Source of the DNA: Alphaproteobacteria bacterium
Lineage (GTDB): Bacteria; Pseudomonadota; Alphaproteobacteria; Micavibrionales; Micavibrionaceae
DNA length: 12,452 nucleotides
Assembly (NCBI GenBank): GCA_030432775.1
Contig: JAUILO010000073.1
Coordinates: forward strand, 1 to 12,452
Direction of reading: 5' to 3'
The notes under the pieces are model-generated. The model did no database searches. It worked only from the letters and a program-made list of their open reading frames with translations, and was not told where the DNA came from. The position numbers were made by a program, and so were the translations under genes. Shown here one piece after another: positions 6,273 through 12,452 of the stretch. Every line of letters starts with the position of its first letter. Within the stretch, counting starts at the first letter, position 1.

Positions 6273-8201
6273 TTATAATTGCCCTTTGCGCCTAGCGCGT
6301 CTTAAAAACCTGTCAGCTGCCAGTGCCTGAACACTATAGATTGGCAAACTATACGGCAATTCTAATATCATATCTGTAATCAATTTGGCAGAGGCAAGCG
6401 AAGAAACTATACCATGCGAGCCATGCGCAGTTGAAATATACATATTGGGTAAGTCTTGCGGCGCACCTCCATTTGCCCAGCTCCGGTAATCCGGAACCCG
6501 TCCAGCAATAGGACTATGGTCTCTTGATGATGTCCGAAGTCCGGCCCAAGACGCGCCTTCAATAATGCCGCCCTCAAGCCCTGCCAAAGCGGGAACGACT
6601 TCGGCCAGTCTTTGTGCATTCTCAATATCATCTTCGGCCATAGGCTCGGTATGGTCCAGCTTACGGGAAAATGTCGCCCCTGCAATATGACGATCGCCAC
6701 TGACCGGAGACACATAACCGCTATAACATAAATTAGTTTTTAGCTTTGCCGATACCTCGTTCGGCTCAAGACAGCTGACCTGACCACGCACCGTATAAAC
6801 AGGCAGCCACGATAACATATCATAGCAACTCGCATGAACGGCACAGGCCAGAATAACCGCATCAAAATATTCGCCGTTCACAAGCCATCCCGTATCTTGC
6901 CGAACCAGATCATTCACCGTAACGCTATAACGCACAGCAATATCGCCAATATAGGCCGCGCACAATTTACGCGGTGAGACAGAACCTGAATCCGGCAAAT
7001 ACAGCGCCTGACTCTGTATCTCAACCCCCGCTATCTGTGATGCGTCATCCTTATCAACAAAACGGATATGGTCATCATGCCAGCCCCAGTTTTTAATCAT
7101 ACCGGAAAAACGCTTTGTCTTTTCCGCATCACCTGCCAAATGCAGCGCACCACATGGATTATATTCAACACTATCACCGAAATGCTTTAAGGTATTTTGT
7201 ATAGCTGCAAAACCAGCGCTAAATAACTCGGAATCCTCGCCACGCAGCATGCTAATACGCGGATTATAAAGCCCTAGATAATTCCCCGAAGCACCGCTGG
7301 CCACATTATCCGAGCGTTCAAATACCGTAATATCCAGATCATAAAGATCTTTATGCTGTCCCAAAACATATGCGCAAGACGCCCCCGCTAGACCGCTGCC
7401 GATAACAGCTATTTTTCGTGGTATCTGACTTCCATCGCCCCCGCTCATCACATCCGGCACAATATCAGGCGCAGCAATCCTACGGCCATCTTCACCGCCA
7501 GCATCACAGGCAAGTGCGGAATTATGATCGCCGCCATGAAAAACGCCGACAACCATTTCACGTTTTCGCCCATAACCGGGTTTCTTTTCAACCATAAATC
7601 CGGCCGCAGCAAGACCGCGCCGCACATCACCTGCGGCCGTAAAAGTTGCCACAGTTGCGCCAGAGCGGCTCAGGCGCGTCATATTATGAAACAGAGTATC
7701 ACTCCACATATCTGGATTTTTAGCAGGAGCAAACCCATCCAAAAACCACGCATCAACACCACGTGGCACATGAAGTTCGGGCATAGCACGGTTCATATCA
7801 TCAAAGACCAGCGTCAGGCGTATACGCGGCGATAAACACAAACGGTGAAAACCGTTCACGCGCAGCGGGTAATTTTCGACCAAAGCGTCAAAATAATCCG
7901 CCCCTAATTCATCACGCCATAAACCCAAAACATCCGCGATCTGATCTGCGCCGAGCGGGTACTTTTCAAATGAAATATAATCAAGAGTTACATCTTTTTC
8001 CGCATGATCTGTGAACAGCCGTGCTGCCGCAAGAAAATTAAGCCCGGTACCAAAGCCGCTTTCCACAATCGTAAAATTACGCTTGCCTGCAAAATTATCA
8101 GGCAAATTATTACCCTGTAAAAAAGTATGGCGGGTTTCTTCCAAACCATTTTCAGGCGAGAAATATATATCATCAAACTGCTGTGATCTTATGACGCTCA
8201 C
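6273..8201 (-). CDS. mnmC: Bifunctional tRNA mnm5(s2)U34 biosynthesis protein MnmC
   Basis: A 642-residue fusion catalysing the last two steps of mnm5(s2)U formation at tRNA position 34. The N-terminal half (about 1-225) is the SAM methyltransferase MnmC2: FDDIYFSPENGLEETRHTFL at 9-28, SAM loop ESGFGTGLNFL (47-57) and DGFAPAKNPDMW (155-166). The C-terminal half (about 263-615) is the FAD oxidase MnmC1 that removes the carboxymethyl group: dinucleotide fold IAVIGSGLAGA (264-274), SGNYLGLYNPRIS (305-317), the RGQVSCLEP region and HGSHGIVSS (593-601). The joining linker (about 226-262) is acidic and Gly-rich. Length is close to E. coli MnmC (668). The start codon is GTG at 8201, chosen because FDD(I/V)YFS follows within ten residues as in the family. 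Both active-site regions look intact. It is divergent from dcp and followed by the WecA-like gene. Confidence 0.95.
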   Translation of the reverse strand: MSVIRSQQFDDIYFSPENGLEETRHTFLQGNNLPDNFAGKRNFTIVESGFGTGLNFLAAARLFTDHAEKDVTLDYISFEKYPLGADQIADVLGLWRDELGADYFDALVENYPLRVNGFHRLCLSPRIRLTLVFDDMNRAMPELHVPRGVDAWFLDGFAPAKNPDMWSDTLFHNMTRLSRSGATVATFTAAGDVRRGLAAAGFMVEKKPGYGRKREMVVGVFHGGDHNSALACDAGGEDGRRIAAPDIVPDVMSGGDGSQIPRKIAVIGSGLAGASCAYVLGQHKDLYDLDITVFERSDNVASGASGNYLGLYNPRISMLRGEDSELFSAGFAAIQNTLKHFGDSVEYNPCGALHLAGDAEKTKRFSGMIKNWGWHDDHIRFVDKDDASQIAGVEIQSQALYLPDSGSVSPRKLCAAYIGDIAVRYSVTVNDLVRQDTGWLVNGEYFDAVILACAVHASCYDMLSWLPVYTVRGQVSCLEPNEVSAKLKTNLCYSGYVSPVSGDRHIAGATFSRKLDHTEPMAEDDIENAQRLAEVVPALAGLEGGIIEGASWAGLRTSSRDHSPIAGRVPDYRSWANGGAPQDLPNMYISTAHGSHGIVSSLASAKLITDMILELPYSLPIYSVQALAADRFLRRARRKGQL

Positions 8202-8280
8202 ATGAACTGCCTTATAGTTATGCTGTATTTATATTTATCAGTTATCTGGTTATAAGCCTTAATCCTTGACGCTATCTTGT

Positions 8281-8309
8281 TTGCGAAGCAGGATGAGTTA
8301 TCTTATATA
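8281..8309 (+). promoter_or_regulatory. Candidate sigma-70-type promoter of dcp
   Basis: TTGCGA (8281-8286) and TATATA (8304-8309) are separated by 17 bp, giving a plausible -35/-10 pair with transcription starting near 8316. It lies in the 147-bp divergent gap between mnmC and dcp. Both hexamers match the consensus only partly, so this is a weak call. Confidence 0.35.
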
Positions 8310-8336
8310 TAAAGTCATAGAAAGTCCCTCACCCTT

Positions 8337-8342
8337 TAAGGA
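8337..8342 (+). promoter_or_regulatory. Shine-Dalgarno of dcp
   Basis: TAAGGA lies 6 nt before the ATG at 8349, supporting that start. Confidence 0.6.
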
Positions 8343-8348
8343 ATAAGC

Positions 8349-10403
8349 ATGTCAGACAACCCGTTACTCAAAATCTCTTCTCTTCCCAACCACGCTCCAG
8401 AATTTGACAAGATCAAGGAAGATCACTTTATGCCAGCGATCAAAGAAGCAATCAAGCAGGCAAAAAACGGTGTCGAGATTATAAAGGAACAAAAAGACAC
8501 GCCAACATTCGAAAATACAATCGTTGCACTTGAAACAACATCAGAAACATTGGGGACGACAACGTCTATTTTCTACAATCTGTTATCTGCGAACGGCAAT
8601 GATAAAATGCAAGAGCTTGCCGAAAAAATCGGTCCGATATCATCCAGCTTTTCCAATGATATTCTGCATGATGCCGCGCTATTTGCCCGTGTCAAAGCCG
8701 TGTATGACAGCAAAGACACATTAAGCCTTACCGCCGAAGAAGATATGTTACTCGAAGAAACATATAAAGGTTTCGTGCGGGGCGGCGCGCTGCTTGAAAA
8801 AAAAGACAAACAAAGATTACGCGAAATCAGTGAACGTCTATCTGTCCTCAGCCCGACCTTTGCAAATAACGCTAAAAAATCAACAGAAGAATACAAACTT
8901 GTCATTACAGATATAGACGAGCTTAAAGGCTTACCTCAATCAGCCATTGACGGCGCTGAGCAGATAGCAAAAGACAAAAACTATGACGATAGCTGGGTCT
9001 TTACATTGGATATACCAAGCTATTTACCGTTGGTTCAATATGCCGACAACAGAGAGTTACGTGAAAAAATCTGGCGTGCATTTAGCAGCCGTGCATGGCA
9101 AGGCGAATATGATAATTGTGACAACATTATCGAAATCGTTAAACTGCGCGATGAAAGGGCAAAGCTATTAGGTTATGAAACACATGCCCATTACGTGCTT
9201 GAAAAGCGCATGGCCGAAACACCGGAAACAGTCATGAAGTTTCTAAGTGACCTGCAAAACACCTACAAACCGGCGGCACAAAAAGACCTTGATCGTCTCA
9301 AGGAATTTGCCAAGGAAAATGGCGGCATTGATGAAATCAAGCCATGGGATATCGCATATTATTCCGAAAAACTTCAGGAAAAACTATTCGAGTTTTCATC
9401 CGAAGATCTGCGCCCCTATTTCCCGTTGGATCAGGTATTAACAGGAACATTCGAACATTTCAGCAAGCTGTTCCAGATTCGTTTCGAGCCCAGCGATAAA
9501 TATCCTGTTTGGCATAAAGACGTAAAAGCCTATGACGTCATTGACACAACTGATGGCCACTTTGTTGGCACGCTCTATGCCGATTTTCATCCAAGAACAG
9601 GAAAACGCAGCGGCGCATGGAAAACATCATTCCGTGACCAAGGGCTTTATAACGGCAATATCGAAGCGCCGGTGATTTCCATTGTCTGTAATTTCACAAA
9701 ACCAACAGAAACAAAACCTTCATTACTGACACATGACGAGGTTTTAACCCTATTCCATGAAATGGGCCATGCCGTGCATGCGTTGCTTTCTAATGTTACC
9801 TATTCATCATTATCAGGCACCAATGTGCTTTGGGATTTCGTCGAACTACCGTCACAGCTTCAGGAAAACTGGGCTTATACAAAAGAAACACTGGATCTTT
9901 TTGCCTCCCACTACGAAACAGGAGAAAAAATTCCACAGGACTTGATTGAAAAGCTCAACGCATCCAAGAACTTCATGCGCGGCTGGCAAGGTTTACGTCA
10001 AATCAGTCTTGGCACTTTGGATATGAAATGGCACACAACAAACCCGGACGACATTAAAACGGTCGAAGAATTCGAAGATGAGGTCACACAACAAACCCGT
10101 TTATTCGACAGACTGGCCGGTCCGACATCCACATCATTTGGTCATATCTTCGCTGGCGGCTATGCTGCCGGATATTACAGCTATAAATGGGCAGAAGTGC
10201 TGGATGCGGACACATTCGAGTTATTCGAAGAAAAAGGTCTTTATGACGCAGGAGCCGCGCAAGCCTATAAGAACGAGATTTTATCCAGAGGTGGAACCGA
10301 GCATCCACGTGTTTTATATAAGCGCTTCCGTGGAAGAGATGCAGACCCGAAAGCATTACTACGCCGTGAAGAGCTGATTGACCGTGACGAAAAAGCTGCA
10401 TAA
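8349..10403 (+). CDS. dcp: Peptidyl-dipeptidase Dcp (M3 family zinc metallopeptidase)
   Basis: A 684-residue M3A metallopeptidase that should remove C-terminal dipeptides from short peptides. The catalytic motif HEMGH lies at 470-474 (His470, Glu471, His474), and the third zinc ligand is Glu499 in DFVELPSQ, with the M3 signature SGTNVLWDFVE between them. The C-terminal substrate-binding region contains TSTSFGHIFAGGYAAGYYSYKWAEVL, and the end has ILSRGGTEHPRVLYKRFRGRDAD. The N-terminus (NPLLKISSLPNHAPEFDKIKEDHF, then F.NTIVALE.T.E.L) and the length match Dcp (681 in E. coli) better than oligopeptidase A. No signal peptide is seen, so it acts in the cytoplasm. The start is supported by TAAGGA 6 nt upstream. 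It stands alone, divergent from mnmC. The Dcp versus PrlC assignment is made by eye. Confidence 0.92.
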   Translation: MSDNPLLKISSLPNHAPEFDKIKEDHFMPAIKEAIKQAKNGVEIIKEQKDTPTFENTIVALETTSETLGTTTSIFYNLLSANGNDKMQELAEKIGPISSSFSNDILHDAALFARVKAVYDSKDTLSLTAEEDMLLEETYKGFVRGGALLEKKDKQRLREISERLSVLSPTFANNAKKSTEEYKLVITDIDELKGLPQSAIDGAEQIAKDKNYDDSWVFTLDIPSYLPLVQYADNRELREKIWRAFSSRAWQGEYDNCDNIIEIVKLRDERAKLLGYETHAHYVLEKRMAETPETVMKFLSDLQNTYKPAAQKDLDRLKEFAKENGGIDEIKPWDIAYYSEKLQEKLFEFSSEDLRPYFPLDQVLTGTFEHFSKLFQIRFEPSDKYPVWHKDVKAYDVIDTTDGHFVGTLYADFHPRTGKRSGAWKTSFRDQGLYNGNIEAPVISIVCNFTKPTETKPSLLTHDEVLTLFHEMGHAVHALLSNVTYSSLSGTNVLWDFVELPSQLQENWAYTKETLDLFASHYETGEKIPQDLIEKLNASKNFMRGWQGLRQISLGTLDMKWHTTNPDDIKTVEEFEDEVTQQTRLFDRLAGPTSTSFGHIFAGGYAAGYYSYKWAEVLDADTFELFEEKGLYDAGAAQAYKNEILSRGGTEHPRVLYKRFRGRDADPKALLRREELIDRDEKAA

Positions 10404-10464
10404 CAAGTTACGCCACAAAACCGTAAAAGCTTACTAACAAACGATTACAGCGAATCAAAGATAG

Positions 10465-10495
10465 AAAAAGCCCTCCGACATAAATGCCGGAGGGC
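10465..10495 (-). terminator. Rho-independent terminator reading on the minus strand
   Basis: GCCCTCCG (10470-10477) pairs perfectly with CGGAGGGC (10488-10495) around a 10-nt loop. On the plus strand the stem is preceded by AAAAA (10465-10469) and followed by CAATTAG, with no T-tract. On the minus strand it therefore reads GC-rich stem then TTTTT, the classic terminator form. It may still slow plus-strand transcripts leaving dcp, whose stop is 67 bp away, but the T-tract points the other way. Confidence 0.6.
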
Positions 10496-10603
10496 CAATT
10501 AGTATGTGTGGGGTAACTCAAGTTATTGTCGTTACGTTTTTTGTTACTCGGGGAGAAGCAACAAATAAACTAGGGGAATGCAGAAACGTAACTTTGTAAT
10601 TCC

Positions 10604-10624
10604 TTAAGTTAATACTTGTTTTTT
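10604..10624 (+). repeat. Repeated motif TTAAGTTAA..ACTTGTTTTTT, copy 1
   Basis: This copy begins TTAAGTTAA (10604-10612), a palindrome around one central base, and continues to ACTTGTTTTTT. It recurs 118 bp downstream with one gap and one substitution (10722-10741), and the TTAAGTTAA core alone recurs at 10698-10706. Candidate operator for the adjacent regulator; AT-richness makes chance recurrence possible. Confidence 0.4.
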
Positions 10625-10697
10625 CACAATTTAAAACTCCTGTCAACATTTTTATGAAAAAAGATTTTTCTTTTTTTGTTTGCATTGAAAGACCGTT

Positions 10698-10706
10698 TTA
10701 AGTTAA
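10698..10706 (+). repeat. TTAAGTTAA core, copy 2
   Basis: An exact second copy of the TTAAGTTAA near-palindrome, 93 bp before the regulator start. Confidence 0.35.
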
Positions 10707-10721
10707 AAAGTAGCCACTGAA

Positions 10722-10741
10722 TTAAGTAAAACTTGTTTTTT
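10722..10741 (+). repeat. Repeated motif TTAAGTAAAACTTGTTTTTT, copy 3
   Basis: Near-identical to the copy at 10604-10624, differing by one missing T and one T-to-A change. It lies 58 bp before the regulator ATG, within promoter range. Confidence 0.4.
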
Positions 10742-10798
10742 AACCAAAAACCATAATAAGAATTATAGAACAAGCTTACACAGAGGGAACAGCAAGGC

Positions 10799-11464
10799 AT
10801 GGCAATTACTACGGCGCAAATACGTGCGGCTCGGGGATTATTAAACTGGAACCAGACTGATCTGGCAGACAGAACCGGCATTTCAGCTACATCGATTGGT
10901 AGCATTGAAAACGGACAAACCAGCCCACGCGCAAGCACACTGGCAACTATACGTAAAGCTTTTGAAACTGATGGCGTTGAGTTCATAGGGTCAGAGGGCG
11001 TTCGTCTTCGCACAGGTGAAGTCAGAACATTCCACGGACAAGATGGCTTCGTGGAATTCTTCGATCATGTATACAACAGCGTCAAACACGGCAACGAAGA
11101 AATTTACGCTTGTAACGTACAGGAAAAGAAATTTATCAAATGGGCTGGTGATAGTGCGAAAAAACATATGGAGCGCATGTCAAAAGTTGATGATCTGTCT
11201 TTTAAGGTTTTGCTTAAAGAAGGCGATACGGATTACAGCGCATCTGAATATGTACAATATAGATGGCTTCCGGAAGATTTATATTCTGCTGTGCCATTTT
11301 ATACCTTTGACAAACAACTAGCGATTATTTTGCTAGAAAATGAACCGGTTATCATGTTGCTTGACTACCCGGCTGTGGCAGCAGCATATCGCAAGCAATT
11401 CACAGCGATGTGGAATATTGCGATCGAACCAAATAACATTGAAAAACTTAAAGTAAAAAAATAA
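10799..11464 (+). CDS. XRE-family transcriptional regulator with TrmB-like C-terminal domain
   Basis: A 221-residue regulator. Residues 5-57 form a lambda-repressor/XRE helix-turn-helix (QIRAARGLLNWNQTDLADRT, then GISATSIGSIENGQTSPRAS), followed by the short GVEFIGSEGVRLR tail (59-71) on which many alphaproteobacterial XRE proteins end. Here an additional domain of about 150 residues follows (72-221), with conserved-looking YRWLPEDLYSAVPFYTFDKQ (154-172), a hydrophobic strand and PAVAAAYRKQFTAMWNIA (191-208). That pattern resembles the PLD-fold effector domain of TrmB-type regulators, so a small-molecule-responsive switch is likely; the ligand is unknown. GAGG lies 11 nt before the ATG. Its stop codon directly abuts the ATG of the EgtD-like gene, so the two are surely co-translated. 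The C-terminal assignment is less sure than the HTH. Confidence 0.85.
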   Translation: MAITTAQIRAARGLLNWNQTDLADRTGISATSIGSIENGQTSPRASTLATIRKAFETDGVEFIGSEGVRLRTGEVRTFHGQDGFVEFFDHVYNSVKHGNEEIYACNVQEKKFIKWAGDSAKKHMERMSKVDDLSFKVLLKEGDTDYSASEYVQYRWLPEDLYSAVPFYTFDKQLAIILLENEPVIMLLDYPAVAAAYRKQFTAMWNIAIEPNNIEKLKVKK

Positions 11465-12452
11465 ATGAGTAGAATTCTTTCATCAAACGAGCATACAAGC
11501 TACCTCAGCGATCTAGAAGCTTTTCTGGAAGGCCGCCAAAATGGTATTCTTGATAAATGGTCATATGTAAACGACGACAAATGGGAAAACCTTGTTCGTG
11601 CGGCGACAAACCAGAACAGTAGTTATTACCTGACACAAGTTGAGCAACCGGTTTTATTTAAAAGAGCCGGAGACATTTCTGATCACGTCGAACAATGTGG
11701 CGGTGTTAGCACTCTATTCGTTAGAGGTACCGGTACTGGTGAGAAAATCGTTCCACTTGTTGGCGCGCTAAACGGTAAACTACAACATGTATTGTTATTC
11801 GATCTATCCGAAGAATTTACAACAAAAGCCAGAGAACATATCGAGCATTTCCGTCCGGATCTGACCATCACCGAGATTAATTTTGATTTCGAAGCACCGG
11901 GTAATGGCACAAGAAGCAATCAAAATGCCTTCGGCATGGAGCTGGGCGGTACATTGTTCAACATTTCAGGCCCTGACTTTAATCAATTCCCCAAAGACGA
12001 ATTGAAAAGACGCCTGACAAAATTCAGCTCACAATTTGGAAAAAACACTAGAAACTGGGCGCTTGTAACACAGCACATCAACCCGGATAGCGCTGCTGTT
12101 ATCGCATCATACAATGATGGCCCGAACCACGATTTTGCGATTAACGCCCTTGAACTTGCTTCACAGCTACCTGGAACCGAAGAAGGCCTGAATTTAAAAG
12201 ACCTATTCGAACACGTTCCAACATGTATAGATCTTGGCAATGGCGACCGCGTGATTGCGCACATGGCACAGCCAAAATTCACAGGCACACGTGAAGTCAC
12301 AATTGGCGGCAAAGAATTTAGCCTAAGCGATACATTCCGCAACAGTACAATTAACTCCTACCTGCCATCCGAGCAGACATTCAAAACTTGTGCCGAAGAT
12401 GTTGGCTTTGTCATTCACCAAACCTATTATGACGAAGACAAGAAAATCGCCA
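11465..12452 (+). CDS. EgtD-like (histidine-specific type) SAM-dependent methyltransferase, 3' end outside window
   Basis: The frame is open from the ATG at 11465 to the end of the window (329 codons, no stop seen). It resembles the EgtD/DUF2260 family, whose founding member trimethylates histidine to hercynine in ergothioneine synthesis. Recognisable blocks: SSYYLTQVEQPVLFKRAGDI (52-71, compare YYLTRTE...), SAM-binding VSTLFVRGTGTGEK (81-94) and LLFDLSEEF (110-118), GGTLFN (161-166, with the Asn equivalent to the EgtD substrate-amine Asn), an HINPDSAAVIASYNDGPNHD segment (204-223), and DTFRNSTINSYLPSEQTF (289-306). The last corresponds to the imidazole-binding TENSYKY segment of EgtD, but the Glu appears to be Ile here, so the substrate may not be histidine. 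No EgtB/EgtC is visible, though the right side is cut off. It starts on the base after the regulator stop. Confidence 0.8.
   Translation, partial: MSRILSSNEHTSYLSDLEAFLEGRQNGILDKWSYVNDDKWENLVRAATNQNSSYYLTQVEQPVLFKRAGDISDHVEQCGGVSTLFVRGTGTGEKIVPLVGALNGKLQHVLLFDLSEEFTTKAREHIEHFRPDLTITEINFDFEAPGNGTRSNQNAFGMELGGTLFNISGPDFNQFPKDELKRRLTKFSSQFGKNTRNWALVTQHINPDSAAVIASYNDGPNHDFAINALELASQLPGTEEGLNLKDLFEHVPTCIDLGNGDRVIAHMAQPKFTGTREVTIGGKEFSLSDTFRNSTINSYLPSEQTFKTCAEDVGFVIHQTYYDEDKKIA

Larger units (their letters stand above)
10404..10798. other. 395-bp AT-rich intergenic region without a convincing gene
   Basis: The region separates dcp from the XRE regulator. It holds a GC-rich hairpin oriented as a minus-strand terminator (10465-10495), an inverted repeat TAACTCAAGTTA (10514-10525), repeated TTAAGTTAA-type motifs and long A/T runs (for example 10656-10678). 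No tRNA and no plus-strand ORF of note is present. A 43-codon minus-strand frame starting near 10650 (MLTGVLN...) ends near 10519 but lacks a ribosome binding site. The contents suggest a regulatory region for the regulator operon and possibly a small antisense-oriented RNA. Confidence 0.6.

Noticed and set aside
8349..10403. Oligopeptidase A (PrlC)
   Set aside because: The N-terminal pattern (APEFDKIK..HF, F.NTIVALE) and the 684-residue length fit Dcp better; both belong to M3A, so some doubt remains.
10519..10650. 43-codon minus-strand ORF (MLTGVLN...) in the gap before the regulator
   Set aside because: No ribosome binding site, no recognisable composition, and it sits in AT-rich repeat sequence; likely chance.
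10624..11013. 129-codon minus-strand frame opposite the regulator start
   Set aside because: It lies antisense to the well-supported XRE domain and has a low-complexity basic tail; a shadow frame.
1..12452. Mobile element, defence island or CRISPR array
   Set aside because: No transposase, integrase, tRNA, att-like repeats or spacer-repeat pattern was seen, and the gene content is mainly housekeeping.

Overview
The window looks like chromosome from a Gram-negative bacterium, probably an alphaproteobacterium. The pointers are an ECF sigma / small membrane anti-sigma pair, lipoprotein and Sec signal sequences, a fused MnmC, a Dcp-type M3 peptidase, and an XRE regulator with the short 'GVEFI..EGVRLR' tail common in alphaproteobacteria. 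GC is in the mid-40s percent by eye. The genus cannot be named from the sequence. No transposase, integrase, tRNA, rRNA or CRISPR array was seen.

Layout, left to right. (1) 1-2163, plus strand: the 3' part of an OxyR-like peroxide sensor that keeps both redox cysteines, then TrhO (oxygen-dependent tRNA U34 hydroxylase), then a glutathione S-transferase-family protein. Together they suggest a redox and stress neighbourhood. (2) 2279-3872, minus strand: an apparent operon read in the order EF-hand secreted protein, ECF sigma factor, single-pass anti-sigma factor. (3) 4012-8201, minus strand: mnmC, then 2 bp later a WecA/MraY-family polyprenyl-phosphate sugar-1-phosphate transferase, then a 150-bp gap with a phased array of DnaA-box-like sites, then a predicted lipoprotein with a coiled coil, a Met/Gln-rich linker and a C-terminal AMIN-like domain. 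(4) 8349-10403, plus strand: dcp, divergent from mnmC. (5) 10404-10798: a 395-bp AT-rich gap with repeated TTAAGTTAA motifs and a terminator that reads on the minus strand although no minus-strand gene is visible. (6) 10799-12452, plus strand: an XRE-type regulator with a C-terminal domain resembling the TrmB effector domain. Its stop codon abuts the start of an EgtD-like (histidine-betaine-type) SAM methyltransferase that runs off the right edge.

Most of the window is housekeeping or stress physiology: two U34 tRNA-modification enzymes, envelope glycan and peptidoglycan functions, peptide turnover. The least ordinary parts are the regulator + EgtD-like pair, in which the usual histidine-recognition glutamate appears to be lost; the array of DnaA-box-like sites; the Ca2+-binding-protein / ECF sigma operon; and the orphan minus-strand terminator.
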